From assembly GCA_029961685.1 (NCBI GenBank), contig JARWKL010000010.1, positions 14,777,931-14,841,930 of the forward strand: 64,000 bases of DNA. The letters are read 5' to 3'. This DNA is from Aristolochia californica. Its lineage: Eukaryota; Streptophyta; Magnoliopsida; Piperales; Aristolochiaceae. The notes below the pieces were generated by a model. That model worked only from the letters and a program-made list of their open reading frames with translations. It ran no database searches and was not told the origin of the DNA. The position numbers were made by a program, and so were the translations under genes. This document shows, piece by piece, positions 14,992 to 29,099 of the stretch (its first letter is position 1; each line of letters begins with the position of its first letter).

Positions 14992-15660
14992 TGATAAATC
15001 ACTTAACAATCATCTATGATTGTTAGGTCAGCTTTTTGTACATGGGAAAAATAATGGCTTGTTTGATTCGGGTAAATATCCCATCCCACGTTCACTTAAG
15101 AATTTAATGTTATTCTCTTTTAAATTTTTTGATCCATAGGTCATTTGCATCTTTAACATGTTTCAAGCATGCTTATCCATTTTTTAAAATGTGTGCAGAA
15201 AAATTGATTTCTTATAAAATTACAAGCTATTCGGGTTGAACTTGTGGAATTTCCCAAACTTGGGTAACAAAACTTTTGTGTTCATTTGTGGTGTGTGAAT
15301 GAATTTTCCTTACATTTTTTGTTGCTTTAAATTCTTTCTTTACATGAACTCTAAAATTTTCATTTTGTTGTGATCTATTTGCATTTTCTCTTTTTTTGTT
15401 TTGCGAGATGATGGGAAAGTGAAAACCCAAGTTTTGATTTATGAAAAAAGTATACATCTAAACTGGAAATGCACAATGTACAAATGTACAGAGAGATAAT
15501 TCCAAAAAGTGTCTATAATTTTTAGGGATTGTAAAATCTTTTTAGTTTTTATACATCAAGTTTTGCAATCATCAGGAAAAGGGGGAGGCAGGGGATTTTT
15601 AATTGAGCGTTGAATCCCCATCCATACGTCATTCCTTAAAAAAATATAGCCCGTTCTGCA

Positions 15661-17007
15661 TGATAACTCACTTTACAATCATCCATGATCGTTAGGTCAA
15701 CTTTTTGTAAATGGGCAAAATAATGGCTTGTTCGACTCGGGTAAATATCTCATCGCACATTCACTTAAGAATTTAATGTTATTCTCTTTAAAAGGTTTGG
15801 ATCCATAGGTCATTTGCATCTTTAACATGTTTCAAGCATGCCCATCCATGTTTTTAAACTTGTACAGAAAAATCTCTTTCTTATAAAATTCCAAGCGATT
15901 AGGGTTGAACTTGTGGAATTTCTCAAACTTGGATAACAAAAATTTTGTGTTCATTTTTGGAGTGTGAATAAATTTTCTTTACATACATTTGTTATTGTTT
16001 TAAATTATTTCCATACTTAAACTGTAAACTTTCATTTTGGTTTGATCTCTGTGCTTTTTATCTCTTTTTTTGTTTCCGAGATGAAGGGAAGGTGAAAACT
16101 CAAGTTTTGATTTAAGAAAAAAGTTTACATATAAAATGGAAATGCACAATGCACAGATATAGAGTGAGATAATTCAAAAAAGTGTCTGCAAGTTTAAGGG
16201 ATTGTAAACTCTCTTTAGTTTTTATATCTCAGGTTTTGCAATCATTAGGAAAAGGGGGAGGGCGGGGGATTTTTAACTGAGTGTTGACTCCTAATCCATA
16301 AGTCATTCCTTAAAAAAATATAGCCCATTACGCATGATAAATCACTTTACAATCATCTATAATCATTAGGTAAGCTTTTTGTAAATGGGCAAAATAATGG
16401 CTTGTTCGACTCGGGTAAATATCTCATCGCACGTTCACTTAAGAATTTGATGTTATTCTCTTTAAAAGGTTTGGATCCATTAGTAATTTGCATCTTTAAC
16501 ATGTTTCAAGCATGCCTATCCATTTTTTAAAACTTATGTAAAAAAATCTCTTTCTTATAAAATTCCAAGTGATTAGGGTTGTACTAGTGGAATTTCTCAA
16601 ACTTGGATAATAAAAATTTTCTGTTCATTTGTGGAGTGTGAATAAATTTTCTTTACATACTTTTGTTATTTTTTAAAATTATTTCCATACATAAACTATA
16701 AACTTTCATTTTGGTTTGATCTCTTTGCCTTTTATCTCTTTTTTTTGTTTCCGAGATGAAGGGAAAGTGAAAACACAAGTTTAGATTTAAGAAAAAAGTA
16801 TACATCTAAAATGGAAATGCACAATGAACAAATATAGGGAGAGATAATTCCAAAAGTGTCTATAATTTTTAGGGATTGTAAACTGTTTTTAGTTTTTATA
16901 TATCAGGTTTTGCAATCGTCTGGAAAAGGGGGAAAAGGGGGATTTTTAATTGAGTGTTGACTCCTAATCCATAAGTCATTCCTTAAAAAAACATAGCCCA
17001 TTATGCA
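15661..17007. repeat. Adjacent related unit pair (15661 and 16335)
   Basis: These two neighbouring units share variants that I saw nowhere else together: gttcgactcgggtaaatatc followed by tcatcgcac, cacttaagaattt, an a-to-c class change giving actttcattttggtttgatc instead of the usual attttcattttgttgtgatc, and gaatttctcaaacttgg. They differ at scattered sites, so this local duplication is older than the 18037-19384 pair. Confidence 0.7.
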
Positions 17008-18036
17008 TGATACATCACTTTACTATCTTGTATGATCGTTAGGTCAGCTTTTTGTAAATGGGCAAAATAATGGCTTGTTTGACTCGGGTAAATATCCCAC
17101 CGCAGGTTCACTTGAGAATTTAATGTTATTCTCTTTAAAATGTTTGGATCCATAGGTCATTTTCATCTTTAACATTTTTCAATCATGCATATCCATTTTT
17201 TAAAACTTCCGTAGAAAAATCTCTCTTTTATAAAATTCCAAGCTATTAGGGTTGAACTAGTGGAATTTCCAATACTTGGACAACATAACTTTTGTGTTCA
17301 TTTCTGGTGTGTGAATACATTTTCTTTACTTCCATTTTTTATTGCTTTAAATTCATTCCAATCATAAACTCTAAAATTTTTATTTTGTTGTTATCTATAT
17401 TTTCCTTATATCTCTTTTTTGTTTATGAGATGAAGGGAAAGTAAAAACTCTAGTTTTGATTTAAGAAAAAAGTACACATCTAAAATTGAAATGCATAATG
17501 CATAAATGTAGAGAGAGATAATTCAAAAAAGTGTTTGTAATTGTTAGGGATTGTAAAATCTTTTTAGGTTTTATATATCAAGTTTTCAAATCATTGGGAA
17601 ATGGGGGAGGCGGGGGATTTTTAACTGAGTGTTGAATCCAAATCCATAAGTCATTCCTCACAAAAATATAGCCCGTTATGCATGATAAATCACGTTACAA
17701 TCATCTATGATCGTTAGGTCAACTTTTTGTAAATGGGCAAAATAATGGCTTGTTTGACTTGGGTAATTATCCCACCGCACGTTTACTTGAGAATTTAAAG
17801 TCATTCACTTTAAAAGTTTTGGATCCATAGGTCATTTGCATATTTAACCTGTTTCAAGCATGCAAATCAATTTTTTAAAACATGTGTAGAAAAATCTCTT
17901 TCTTATATAATTCGATGCTATTAGGGTTGAACTAGTGAATTTCCCAAACTCTGATAACAAAACTTTTGTGTTCATCTGTGGTGCGTGAATAAATTTTTTT
18001 TATTTATATTTTTTATTGCTTTTAATTCTTTCCATT

Positions 18037-19384
18037 CATAAACTCTAAAATTTTCATTTTGTTGTTTTCTATTTTTGCCTTTTATCTCTCTTTTTGTTTA
18101 CGAGATGAAGGGAAAGTAAAAACTCAAGTTTTGTTTTAAGAAAAAAGTATACGACTAAAAATGAAAGGCTCAATGCACAAATTTAGAGATAGATAATTCC
18201 AAAAAGTGTCTATAATTTTTAAGGATTTTAAAATCTTTTTAGATTTTATATATCAGGTTTTGCAATCATCGGGAAAAGGGGGAGGTTGGGGATTTTTAAC
18301 TGATAGTTGAATCCCTGTCCATAAGTCATTTCTTAGAAAAAAAAGCTCGTTATGCATGATAAATCACTTTACAATCATCGATGATTTTCAGTCAGCTTTT
18401 TGTAAATGGGCAAAATAATGGCTTGCTTTACTCGGGTAAATATCCCACCGCACGTTCAATTGAGAAATTTTTGTTATTGTCTTTAAAAACTTTGGATCCA
18501 TAGGTCATTTGCATCTTTATCATGTTTGAAGCATGCATATCCGGTTTTTCAAACATGTATAGAAAAATCTGTTTCTCATAAAATTCCAAGCTATTAGGGT
18601 TGAACTGGTGGAATTTCCCAAACTTGGATAACAAAAATTTTGTGTTCATTTGTAGTGTGTGAATAAATTTTCTTTACATACATTTGTCATTACTTTAAAT
18701 TCTTTCCATACATAAACTCTAAAATTTTCATTTTGTTGTTTTCTATTTTTGCCTTTTATCTCTCTTTTTGTTTACGAGATGAAGGGAAAGTAAAAACTCA
18801 AGTTTTGTTTTAAGAAAAAAGTATACGACTAAAAATGAAAGGCTCAATGCACAAATTTAGAGATAGATAATTCCAAAAAGTGTCTATAATTTTTAAGGAT
18901 TTTAAAATCTTTTTAGATTTTATATATCAGGTTTTGCAATCATCGGGAAAAGGGGGAGGTTGGGGATTTTTAACTGATAGTTGAATCCCTGTCCATAAGT
19001 CATTTCTTAGAAAAAAAAGCTCGTTACGCATGATAAATCACTTTACAATCATCGATGATTTTCAGTCAGCTTTTTGTAAATGGGCAAAATAATGGCTTGC
19101 TTTACTCGGGTAAATATCCCACCGCACGTTCAATTGAGAAATTATTGTTATTGTCTTTAAAAACTTTGGATCCATAGGTCATTTGCATCTTTATCATGTT
19201 TGAAGCATGCATATCCGGTTTTTCAAACATGTATAGAAAAATCTGTTTCTCATAAAATTCCAAGCTATTAGGGTTGAACTGGTGGAATTTCCCAAACTTG
19301 GATAACAAAAATTTTGTGTTCATTTGTAGTGTGTGAATAAATTTTCTTTACATACATTTGTCATTACTTTAAATTCTTTCCATA
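18037..19384. repeat. Nearly identical tandem duplication of one 674-bp unit
   Basis: Reading 18037-18710 against 18711-19384 base by base gives only two differences: t at 18353 versus c at 19027, and t at 18470 versus a at 19144. Identity continues a further 25 bp to 19409. Elsewhere adjacent units differ at many sites. The pair shares private variants such as gatgattttcagtcagc, cttgctttactcggg and gatagttgaatccctgtcc. The simplest reading is a very recent single-unit duplication by unequal exchange or replication slippage. A local assembly duplication is the alternative. Confidence 0.95.
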
Positions 19385-22300
19385 CATAAACTCTAAAATT
19401 TTCATTTTGATGTGATCTATTTTTTCCTTTTACCTCTTTTTTTGTTTACGAGATGAAGGGAAAGTGAAAAATCAAGTTTTGATTTAAGAAAAAAGTATAC
19501 ATCTAAAAGGGAAATGTACAATGCAAAAATGTAGAGAGATGTAATTCCAAAAAGTTTTTGTAATGTTTAGGGATAGTAAACTCTTTTTCATTTTTATTTA
19601 TCAGGTTTTCCAATCGTCGGGAAACGGGGGAGGCAAGGGATTTTTTAACTGAGTGTTGACTCCCAATCCATAAGTCATTCCTTACAAAAATATTGCCCGT
19701 TATGCATGATAAATCACTTTACAATCATCTATGATCGTTAAGTCAGCTTTTTGTAAATGGGTGAAATAATGGCTTGTTTGACTCAGGTAAATATACCACC
19801 GCACTCTCACTTGGGAGTTTATTGTTATTCGCTTTAAAAGGTTGGGATCCATAGGTCATTTGCATCTTTAACTAGTTTCAAGCATGTATATCCATTTTTT
19901 AAAACATGTGTAGAAAAATCTCTTTCTTATAAAATTCCAAGCTATTTGGGTTGAAGTAGTGGAACTTCCCAAACTTCGATAACATAACTTTTGTGTTCAT
20001 TTGTGGTGTGTGAATAAACTTTCTTTACTTTCATTTTTTATTGCTTTAAATTATTTCCATATATAAACTCTAAAATTTTAATTTTGTTGTGATCTATTTT
20101 TTCCTTTTATCTCTTTTTTTGTTTACGAGATGAAGGGAAATTGAAAACTAAAGTTTTAATATAAGAAAATTTTTTTCATTTAAATTGAAATGCACAATGC
20201 ACAAATGTAGGGAGAGATAATTCCAAAAAGTATCTTTAATTTTTTTGGATTGTAAACTCTTTTTAGAGTTTATACATTATGTTTTGCAATCATCGGGAAA
20301 AGGGGGAGGTAGGGGATTTTTAACTAAGTGTTGACTCCCAATCCATAAGTCATTCCTTAAAAAAATAAAGCCCGTTACACATGATAAATCACTTTACAAT
20401 CACCTATGATCATTAGGTCAACTTTTTGTAAATGGTCAAAATTAGGGCTTGTTTGACTCAGGTAAATATCCCACCGCACATTCTCTTAAGAATTAAATGT
20501 TATTCTCTTTAAAAGGTTTGGATCCATAAGTAATTTTCATCTTTAACATGTTTCAGGCATGCATATCCATTTTTTAAAACATGCGTCGAAAAATCTCTTT
20601 CTTAAAAAATTCCAAGTTATTAGGGTGGAACAAGTGGTGTTTCTCAAACTTGGATAACAAAACTTTTGTGTTCATTTTGTGGTGTGTGAATAAATTTTCT
20701 TTACTTAAATTTGTTATTTCTTTAAATTCTATCCACACATAAACTCTAAAATTTTGTTGAGATCTATTTACCTTTTATCTCTTTTTATGTTTACGAGATG
20801 AAGGGAAAGTGAAAGCTCAAGTTTTGATTTAAGAAAAAAGTATACATCTAAAATAGAAATGCCCAATGGAGAAATGTAGAGAGAGTTAATTCCAAAAAAA
20901 TTTCAGTAATTTTTAGGGATTGTAAACGTTTTTTAGTTTTTATATATCAGGTTTTGCAATCATCGGGAAAGGAGGAGGTGGGGGATTTTTAACTGAGTGT
21001 TCAATCCCAATCCAAAAGTCATTACATAAAAAAATATAGCCCGTTACGCATGATAAATCACTTTACAATCATCTGTGATCATTAGGTCAACTTTTTTTAA
21101 ATGGGCAAAATAATGGCTTATTTGACTCGAGTAAATATCCCATTGCACGTTCACTAGAGAATTTAATATTATTCTCTTTGAAAGGTTTGGATTCATACGT
21201 CATTTGAATCTTTAACAAGCTTCAAGGACACATATCCATTTTTTAAAACATGTGTAGAAAAATCTTTTTCTTATAAAATTCCATGCTATTAGGGTGGAAC
21301 TAGTGGTGTTTCTAAAACTTGGATAACAAAACTTTTGTGTTCATTTGTGTTGTGTGAATAAATTTTCTTTACTTACATTAGTTATTGCTTTAAATTCTTT
21401 CCATACATAAGCTCTAAAATTTTCATTTTGTTGTGATCTATTCGCCTTTTATCTCTTTTTTTGTTTACGAGAAGGGAAAGTGAAAACTCAAGTTTTAATT
21501 TATGAACAAAGTATATATCTAAAATGGAAATGCAAAATGCACAAATGTAGAGAGAGATGATTCCCAAAATCTGTCTTTAATTTTTAAGGATTGTAAACTC
21601 CTTTTAGTTTTTTTATATCAGGTTTTGTAATCGTCGGGAAAAGGGGGAGGCAGGGGATTTTTAACTGAGTGTTGACTCCCAATCCATAAGTTATTCCTTA
21701 CAAAAATATAGCCTGTTACACATGATAAATCACTTTACAATCATATATTATCGTTAGGTAAGCTTTTGTAAATGGGCAAAATAATGGTTATTTGACTAAG
21801 GTAAATAACACACCACACGTTCACTTCAGAATTTAATGTTATTCTCTTTATAAGGTTTGGATCCGTAGGTCATTTGCATCTTTAACATGTTTCAAGCATG
21901 CATATCCATTTTTTAAAACATGTGTAGAAAAATATCTCTCTTATAAAATTCCAAGCTAAAACGGTTGAACTTGTGGAATTTCCCAAACTTGGATAACAAA
22001 AATTTTGTGTTCATTTGTGGTGTGTGAATAAATTTTCTTTACTTAGATTTGTTATTGCTTTAAATTCTTTCCATACTTAAACTCCACAATTTTCATTTTG
22101 TTGTGATCTATTTTATCCTTTTATCTCTTTTTTTGTTTACGAGATGAAGGGAAAGTGGAAACTCAAGTTTTGATTTAAAAAAAACGTTTACACCTAAAAT
22201 GGAAATGCACAATGCACAAATGTAGAGAGAGATAATTCCAAAAAGTGTCTGTTATTTTTTGAGATTGTAAACTCTTTTTTTTTTTAACTATTAGGTTTTG

Positions 22301-25093
22301 CAATCGTCGGAAAAAGGGGGAGGCGGGGGATTTTTAACTGAGTGTTGACACCCAATCCATAAGTCATTCCTTAAAAAAAAAATAGCACGTCACGCATGAT
22401 AAATCACTTTACAATCATTTATGATCCTAGGGTCAACGTTTTGTAAATGGGCAAAATAATGGGTTGTTTCACTAGGGTAAATATCGCACCGCATGTTCAC
22501 TTGAGAATTTATTGTTTTTCTCTTTAAAATGTTTGAATCCCTAGGTCATTTGAATCTTTAACATGTTTCAAGCATGCATATCCATTTTTTGAAACATGTG
22601 TAGAAAAATCTCTATCTTATAAAATTCCAAGCTGTTAGGGTTGAACTAGTAGAATTTCCCAAACTTGGATAACCAAACTTTTGTGTTCATTTGTGGTGTG
22701 TGAATAAAATTTCTTTACTTACATTTGTTATTGCTTTAAATTCTTTCCCTACATAAATTCTAAAATTTTCAATTTGTTGTGATCTATTTGCCTTTGATAT
22801 CTATTTTTGTTTACGAGATGAAGGGAAAGTGAAAACTCAAGTTTTGATTTAAGAAAAAAATATACATGTAAAATAGAAATGCACAATGCACAAATGTAAA
22901 GAGAGATAATTCCAAAAAGTGTCTGTAATTTTTAGGGATTGTAAACTCTTTTTAGTTTTTCTATATTGGGTTTTGCAATCGTCTAGAAAAGGGGGAGGTG
23001 GGGGATATTATACTGAGTGTTTACTCCCAATCCATTAGTCATTCCTTACAAACATATATCCTGTTACGGACGATAGATCACTTTACAATCATCTATGATT
23101 GTTAGGTCAGCTTCTTGTAAATAAACAAAATATTGGCTTGTTTGATTCAGGTAAATATCCTACCGCACGTTCACTTAATAATTTAATGTTATTCTCTTTA
23201 AAAATTTTCTATCCATAAGTCAGTTGAATCTTTAACATGTTTCAAGCATGCATATCGATTTTTTAAAACATGTGTAGAAAAATCTCTTTCTTATAAAATT
23301 ACAAGCTATTCTGGTTGAATTTGTGGAATTTCTCAAACTTGGGTAGCAAAACTTTTGTGTTCATTTGTGGTGTGTGAATAAATTTTCTTTACTTACATTT
23401 TTTATTGCTTTAAATTCTTTCTATACAAAAACACTAAAATTTTCATTTTGTTGTGATCTATTTGCCTTTTATCTCTTTTTTTGTTTAGCGAGATGATGGG
23501 AAAGTGAAAAGTCAAGTTTTGATTTAAGAAAAAAGTAGACATCTAAAATGGAAATGCACGATGCAAAAATGTAGAGAGAGATAATTCCAAAAAGAGTCTA
23601 TAATTTTTTGGGATTGAAAACTCTTTTTAGTTTTTATATATCAGGCTTTGCAATCGTCTAGAAAAGGGGGAGGCGGGGGATTTTTAACTGAATGTTTACT
23701 CCCAATCCATAAGTCATTCCATACAAAACAATAGCCCATTGCGCATGATTAATGACTTTACAATCACCTATGATCGTTAGGTCAGTTTTTTGTAAATGGG
23801 CAAAATAATGCTTTGTTTGACTCGGGTAAATATCCCACCGCACATTTTCTTGGGAATTTAATGTTATTCTCTTTAAAAGGTTTGGATCCATAGGTCATTT
23901 GCATCTTTAACATGTTTCAATCATGCATATCCATTTTTTAAAACATGTGTAGAAAAATCTCTTTCTTATAAAATTCCATGCTATTAGGGTTGAACTAGTG
24001 GAGTTTCTCAAACTTGGATAACAAAACTTTTGTGTTCATTTGTGGTGTGTGAATAAATTTTTTTTACTTACATTTGTTATTGCTTTAAATTCTTTCCATA
24101 CATAAACTCTAAAATTTTCATTTTGTTGTGATTTATTTGCCTTTTATCTCTTTTTTTATTTACGAGATGAAGGGAAAGTGAAAACTCAAGTTTTGATTTA
24201 TGAAGAAAGTATACATCTAAAATGGAAATGCACAATGCACAAATGTAGAGAGAGATAATTCCCAAAAAGTGTCTATAATTTTTAGGATTGTAAACTCTTT
24301 TTAGTTTTTATATATCAGGTTTTGCAATCGTCGAGAAAATGGGGAGGCGGGGCATTTTTAACTGAGTGTTGAATCCCAATCAATAAGTCATTTAATAAAA
24401 AAATATAGCCCGTTACGAATGATAAATCACTTTACAATCAAATATGATCGTTAGGTCAGCTTTTTGTAAATGGGCAAAATAATGGCTTATTTGACTCTAG
24501 TAAATATCCCACCGCACGTTCACATGAGAATTTAATATTATTCTCTTTAAAAGGATTGGATACATACGTCATTTGAATCTTTAATAGATTTCAAGCATGG
24601 ATATCCATTTTTTAAAACATGTACAAAAAAGTATCTTTCTTACAAAATTCCGAGCTATTAGGGTTGAACTAGTGGAATTTCCCAAACATGGTTAACAAAA
24701 CTTTTGTGTTCATTTGTGGTGGGTGAAAAATTTTTCTTTTCTTAAATTTTTTATTGGTTGAAATTCTTTCCAAACATAAACTCTAAAATTTTCATTTTGT
24801 TGTGATCTATTTGTCTTTTATCTCTTTTTTTGTTTACGTGATGAAGGGAAAGTGAAAACTGAAGTTTTGTTATTAGAAAATAGTATACATCTACAATGGA
24901 AATTCACAATTCACAAATGTTGAGAGAGATAATTCCAAAAAGTGTTTGTAATTTTAAGGAATTGTAAACTCTTTTTAGTTTTTATGTATTAGGTTTTGCA
25001 ATTGTCGGGAAAAGAGGGAGGCGGGGGCTTTTTAACAGAATGTTGATTCCCAATCTATAAGTCATTCCTTACAAAAATATAGCCCACTACGCC

Positions 25094-25735
25094 TGATAAA
25101 TCACTTTACAATCATATATGATTGTTAGGTCAGCTTTTTTTACATGGGCAAAATAATGGCTTGTTTGACTCGGGTAATATCCCACCACATGTTCACTTGA
25201 GGATTTAATATTATTCTCTTTGAAAGGTTTGGATCCATAGGTCATTTGCATCTTTAACATATTTCAAGCTTGCATATCCATTTTTTAAAACATGTGTAGA
25301 AAAATATCTTTCTTATAACATTCCAAACTATAAGGGTTGAACTTGTGGAATTTTCCAAACTTGGAAAACAATACTTTTGTGTTCATTTGTGGTGTGTGAA
25401 TAAATTTTATTTACTTAAAATTGTTTTCACTTTAAATTCTTTCCATACAGAAACTCTAAAATTTTCATTTTGTTGTGATCTATTTGCCTTTTATCTCTTT
25501 TTTTGTTTACGAGAGGAAGGGAAAGTGAAAACTCAAGTTTTGATTTAAGAATAAAGTATACATCTAAAATGGAAAAGCACAATGCACAAATGTAGAGAGA
25601 GATAATTCCCAAAAAGTGTCTGTATTTTTAGGGATTGGAAACTCGTATTAGTTTTTATATATCTGGTTTTGCAATCGTCGGGTTTTGACTCCCAATCCAT
25701 AAGTCATTCCGTACTAAAATATAGCCCGTTATGCA
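25094..25735. repeat. Satellite unit lacking the G-rich box (642 bp)
   Basis: At 25670-25690 gcaatcgtcggg passes directly into ttttgactcccaatcc. About 32 bp is missing, including the whole of the usual aaaagggggaggcggggg box and the following T run. The rest of the unit is intact. It is the only unit seen with the box entirely removed. Confidence 0.85.
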
Positions 25736-28341
25736 TGATAAATTGCTTTACAATCATTTGTGATCGTTTGGTCAGCTTTTTGTAAATGGAAAAAATAATG
25801 GTTTGTTTGAATCAGGTAAATATCCCACCATACGTTCACTTGAGAATTTAATATTATTCTCTTCAAAAGGTTTGGATATATAGGTCATTTGCATCTTTAA
25901 CATGTTTCAAGCATGCATATCCATTTTGTAAAACATGTGTAGAAAAATCTCTTTCTTATAAAATTCCATACTGTTAGGGTTGAACTAGTGGAATTTCCCA
26001 AACTAGGACAACCAAACTTTTAAGTTCATTTGTGGTGTGTGAATAAATTTTCTTTACTTACATTTTCTATTGCATTAAATTCTTTCCCTACGTAAATTCT
26101 AAAATTTTCATTTTGTTGTGATCTATTTGCTTTTTTTCCCTTTTTTTGTTTTGAGCTGAAGGGAAAGTGAAAACTCAAGTTTTCATTTAAGAAAAAATTA
26201 TAGATCTAAAATGGAAATTCACCACGCACAAATGTGGAGAGAGATAATTCCAAAAACTGTCTGTAATTTTTAGGGATTGTAAACTCTTTTTAGTTTTTAT
26301 CTATTGCTTTTTGCAATCATGTGGAAAACGGGGGAGGCGGGGGATTTTTTTACTGAGTGTTAACTCCCAATCCACTAGCCATTCCTTACAAAATTATAGC
26401 TCGTTACGGATGATAAATCACTTGACAATCATCTGTGATCATTAGGTCAGCTTTTTGTGAATGGGCAAAATAACGGCTTGTTTTATTCGGGTAAATATCC
26501 CAGCGCACATTCACTTAAGAATTTAATGTTATTCTCTTTAAAAGGTTTGGATCCATAGGGCATTTGCATCATTAACTTGTTTCAAGCATGCATATCCATT
26601 TTTTAAAACATGTGTAGAAAATCTCTTACTTATAAAATTCCTAGCAATTAAGGTTGAACTAGTTGAATTTCAAAAACTTGGATAACAAGACTTTTGTGTT
26701 GATTAGTGGTGTGTGAATAAATTTTCTTTACTTACATTTGTTTTTGCTTTAAATTCTTTCCATACATAAACTCTAAAATTTTCATTTTGTTGTGATCTAT
26801 TTGCCTTTTATCTCTTTTTTTGTTTAAGAGATGAAGGGAAAGTGAAAACTCAAGTGCTGATATAAGAAAAAGTTATACATCTAAAATGGAAATGAACTAT
26901 GTACAAATGTAGAGAGAGATAATTCCAAAAAAGTGTCTGTAATTTTTAGGGAGATCAAACTATTTTTAGTTTTTATATATCTGGTTTTGCAATCGTCGGG
27001 AAAAGGGGGTGGCGAGGGATTTTTAACTGAGTGTTGACTCCCAATCCCTAAGTCATTCCTTATAAAAATATAGCCTGTTACTCATGATAAATCTATTTAC
27101 AATCATATATGATCGTTAGGGCAGCTTTTTGTAAATGGGCAAAATAATGGTCTTTTTGACTCGGGTAAATATTCTCCGCACGTTCACTATACAATTTAAT
27201 GTTATTCTCTTTAAAAGGTTTGGATCCATAGGTCATTTGCGTCTTTAACATGTTTCAAGCATGCATATCCATTTTTTAAAACATGTGTAGAAAAATATCT
27301 TTCTTATAAAATTCCAAGCTATTTGAGTTTCTCAAACTTGGATAACAAAACTTTTGTGTCCATTTGTGGTGTGTGAATAAAATTTTTTTACTTAAATTTG
27401 TTATTGCTTTAAATTCTTTCCCTACATAAACTCTAAAATTTTCATTTTGTTGGGATCTATTTGCCTTTTATCTCTATTTTTGTTTACAAGATGAAGGGAT
27501 TATGAAAACTCAAGTTTTGATTTAGGAAAAAAGTATATATATAACATGGATATTCACAATGCACAAATGTAAAGAGAGATAATTCCAAAAAGTTTCTATA
27601 ATTTTTAGGGAATTTAAACTCATTTTAGTTTTTATATATAAGTTTTCGCAATCGTCGGGAAAAGCGGGTGGCGGGGAATTTTTAACAGAGTGTTGACTCC
27701 CAATCCGTAAGTCATTCCATACAAAAATATAGCCCTTTACGCATGATAAATCACTTTACAATGATCTATGATCGTTAGGTCAGCTTTTTGTAAATGGGCA
27801 AAATAATGGATGGTTTGGCTCGTGTAAATATCCCACCGCACGTTCATTTGAGAATTAAATGTTATTCTCTTTAAAAGGTTTGGATCCATAGGTCTTTTGC
27901 ATCTTGAGCGTGTTTGAAGCGTGCATATCAATTTTTTAAAACATGTGTAGAAAATTATCTTTCTTATAAAATTACAAGCTATTAGGGTTGAACTTGAGGA
28001 ATTTCCCAAACTTGGATAACAAAACTTTTGTGTTCATTTGTGGTGTGAAAATTAATTTTCTTTACTTACATTTGTTATTGCTTTAGATTCTTTCCATACA
28101 TAAACTCTAAATTTTTCATTGTGTTGTGATATATTTGCCTTAAATCTCTTTTTATGTTTACGAGATGAAGGAAAAGAAAAAACTCTAGTTTTGATTTAAG
28201 AAAAAGTTATATATCTAAAATGGAAATGCACAATGCGCAAATGTAGAGACAGATAATTCCAAAAAGTGTCTATAATTTTTAGGGGTTGTAAACTCTTTTT
28301 AGTTTTTATATATCAGGTTTTGCAATCGACGGGAAAAGGGA

Positions 28342-28360
28342 GGGGGGGGGGGGGGGGGGG
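28342..28360 (+). repeat. Poly-G run of 19 in the G-rich box
   Basis: The box that usually reads gggggaggcggggga has become a single run of 19 G following gggaaaaggga. Long G runs arise by polymerase slippage and can form four-stranded structures; folding is inference. The exact length is likely to be unreliable in sequencing. Confidence 0.85.
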
Positions 28361-29099
28361 ATTTTTAACTGAGTGTTGACTCCCAATCCATATCTCATTC
28401 CTTAAAAAAATATAGCCTGTTACGCATGATAAATTACTTTACAATCATTTATGATCGTTAGATGAACTTTTTGTTAATGGGCAAAATAATGGCTTGTTTG
28501 ACTCGAGTAAATATCCCACCGCAGGTTCACTTGAGAATTTAATTTTATTCTCTTTAAAAGGTTTGGATCCATAGGTCATTTGCATCTTTAACAAGTTTCA
28601 ATCATGCATATACATATTTTAAAACATGTGAAGAAAAATCTCTTTCTTATAAAATTCCGAGTTATTAGGTTGAACAAGTGGAATTTTGCACCACTTGGAT
28701 TACAAAACTTTTGTGTTCATTTGTGGTGAGTGAATAAATTTTCTTCACTTACATATGGCATTGCTTTAAATTCTTTCCATACATCAACTCTAAAATTTTC
28801 ATTTTGTTGTGATCTATTTGCCTTTTATCTTTTTTTTTTTTACGAGATGAAGGGAAAGTGAAAACTCAAGTTTTGTTTTAAGAAAAAAGTATACATCTAA
28901 AATGGAAACGGACAATGCACAAATGTTGAGAGAGATAATTCCAAAAAGTGTTGGTAATTTTTAGGGATTATAAACTCTTTTTAGTTTTTATATATTAGGT
29001 TTTACAGTCGTTTAAAAAAGGGGGAGGCGGGGGATTTTTAATTGAGTGTTGACTCCAATTCCATAAGCCATTCCTTAAAAAAATATAGCCCGTTACGCA

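Noticed and set aside
27737..28009. Minus-strand open frames of 60-96 codons repeated along the array (for example 27737-28009, 40976-41266, 33297-33548), sharing similar peptides
   Set aside because: They recur because the DNA repeats. Their starts, stops and frames change from unit to unit, they switch frame along the monomer, and none has a recognisable domain. No codon-level constraint is visible.
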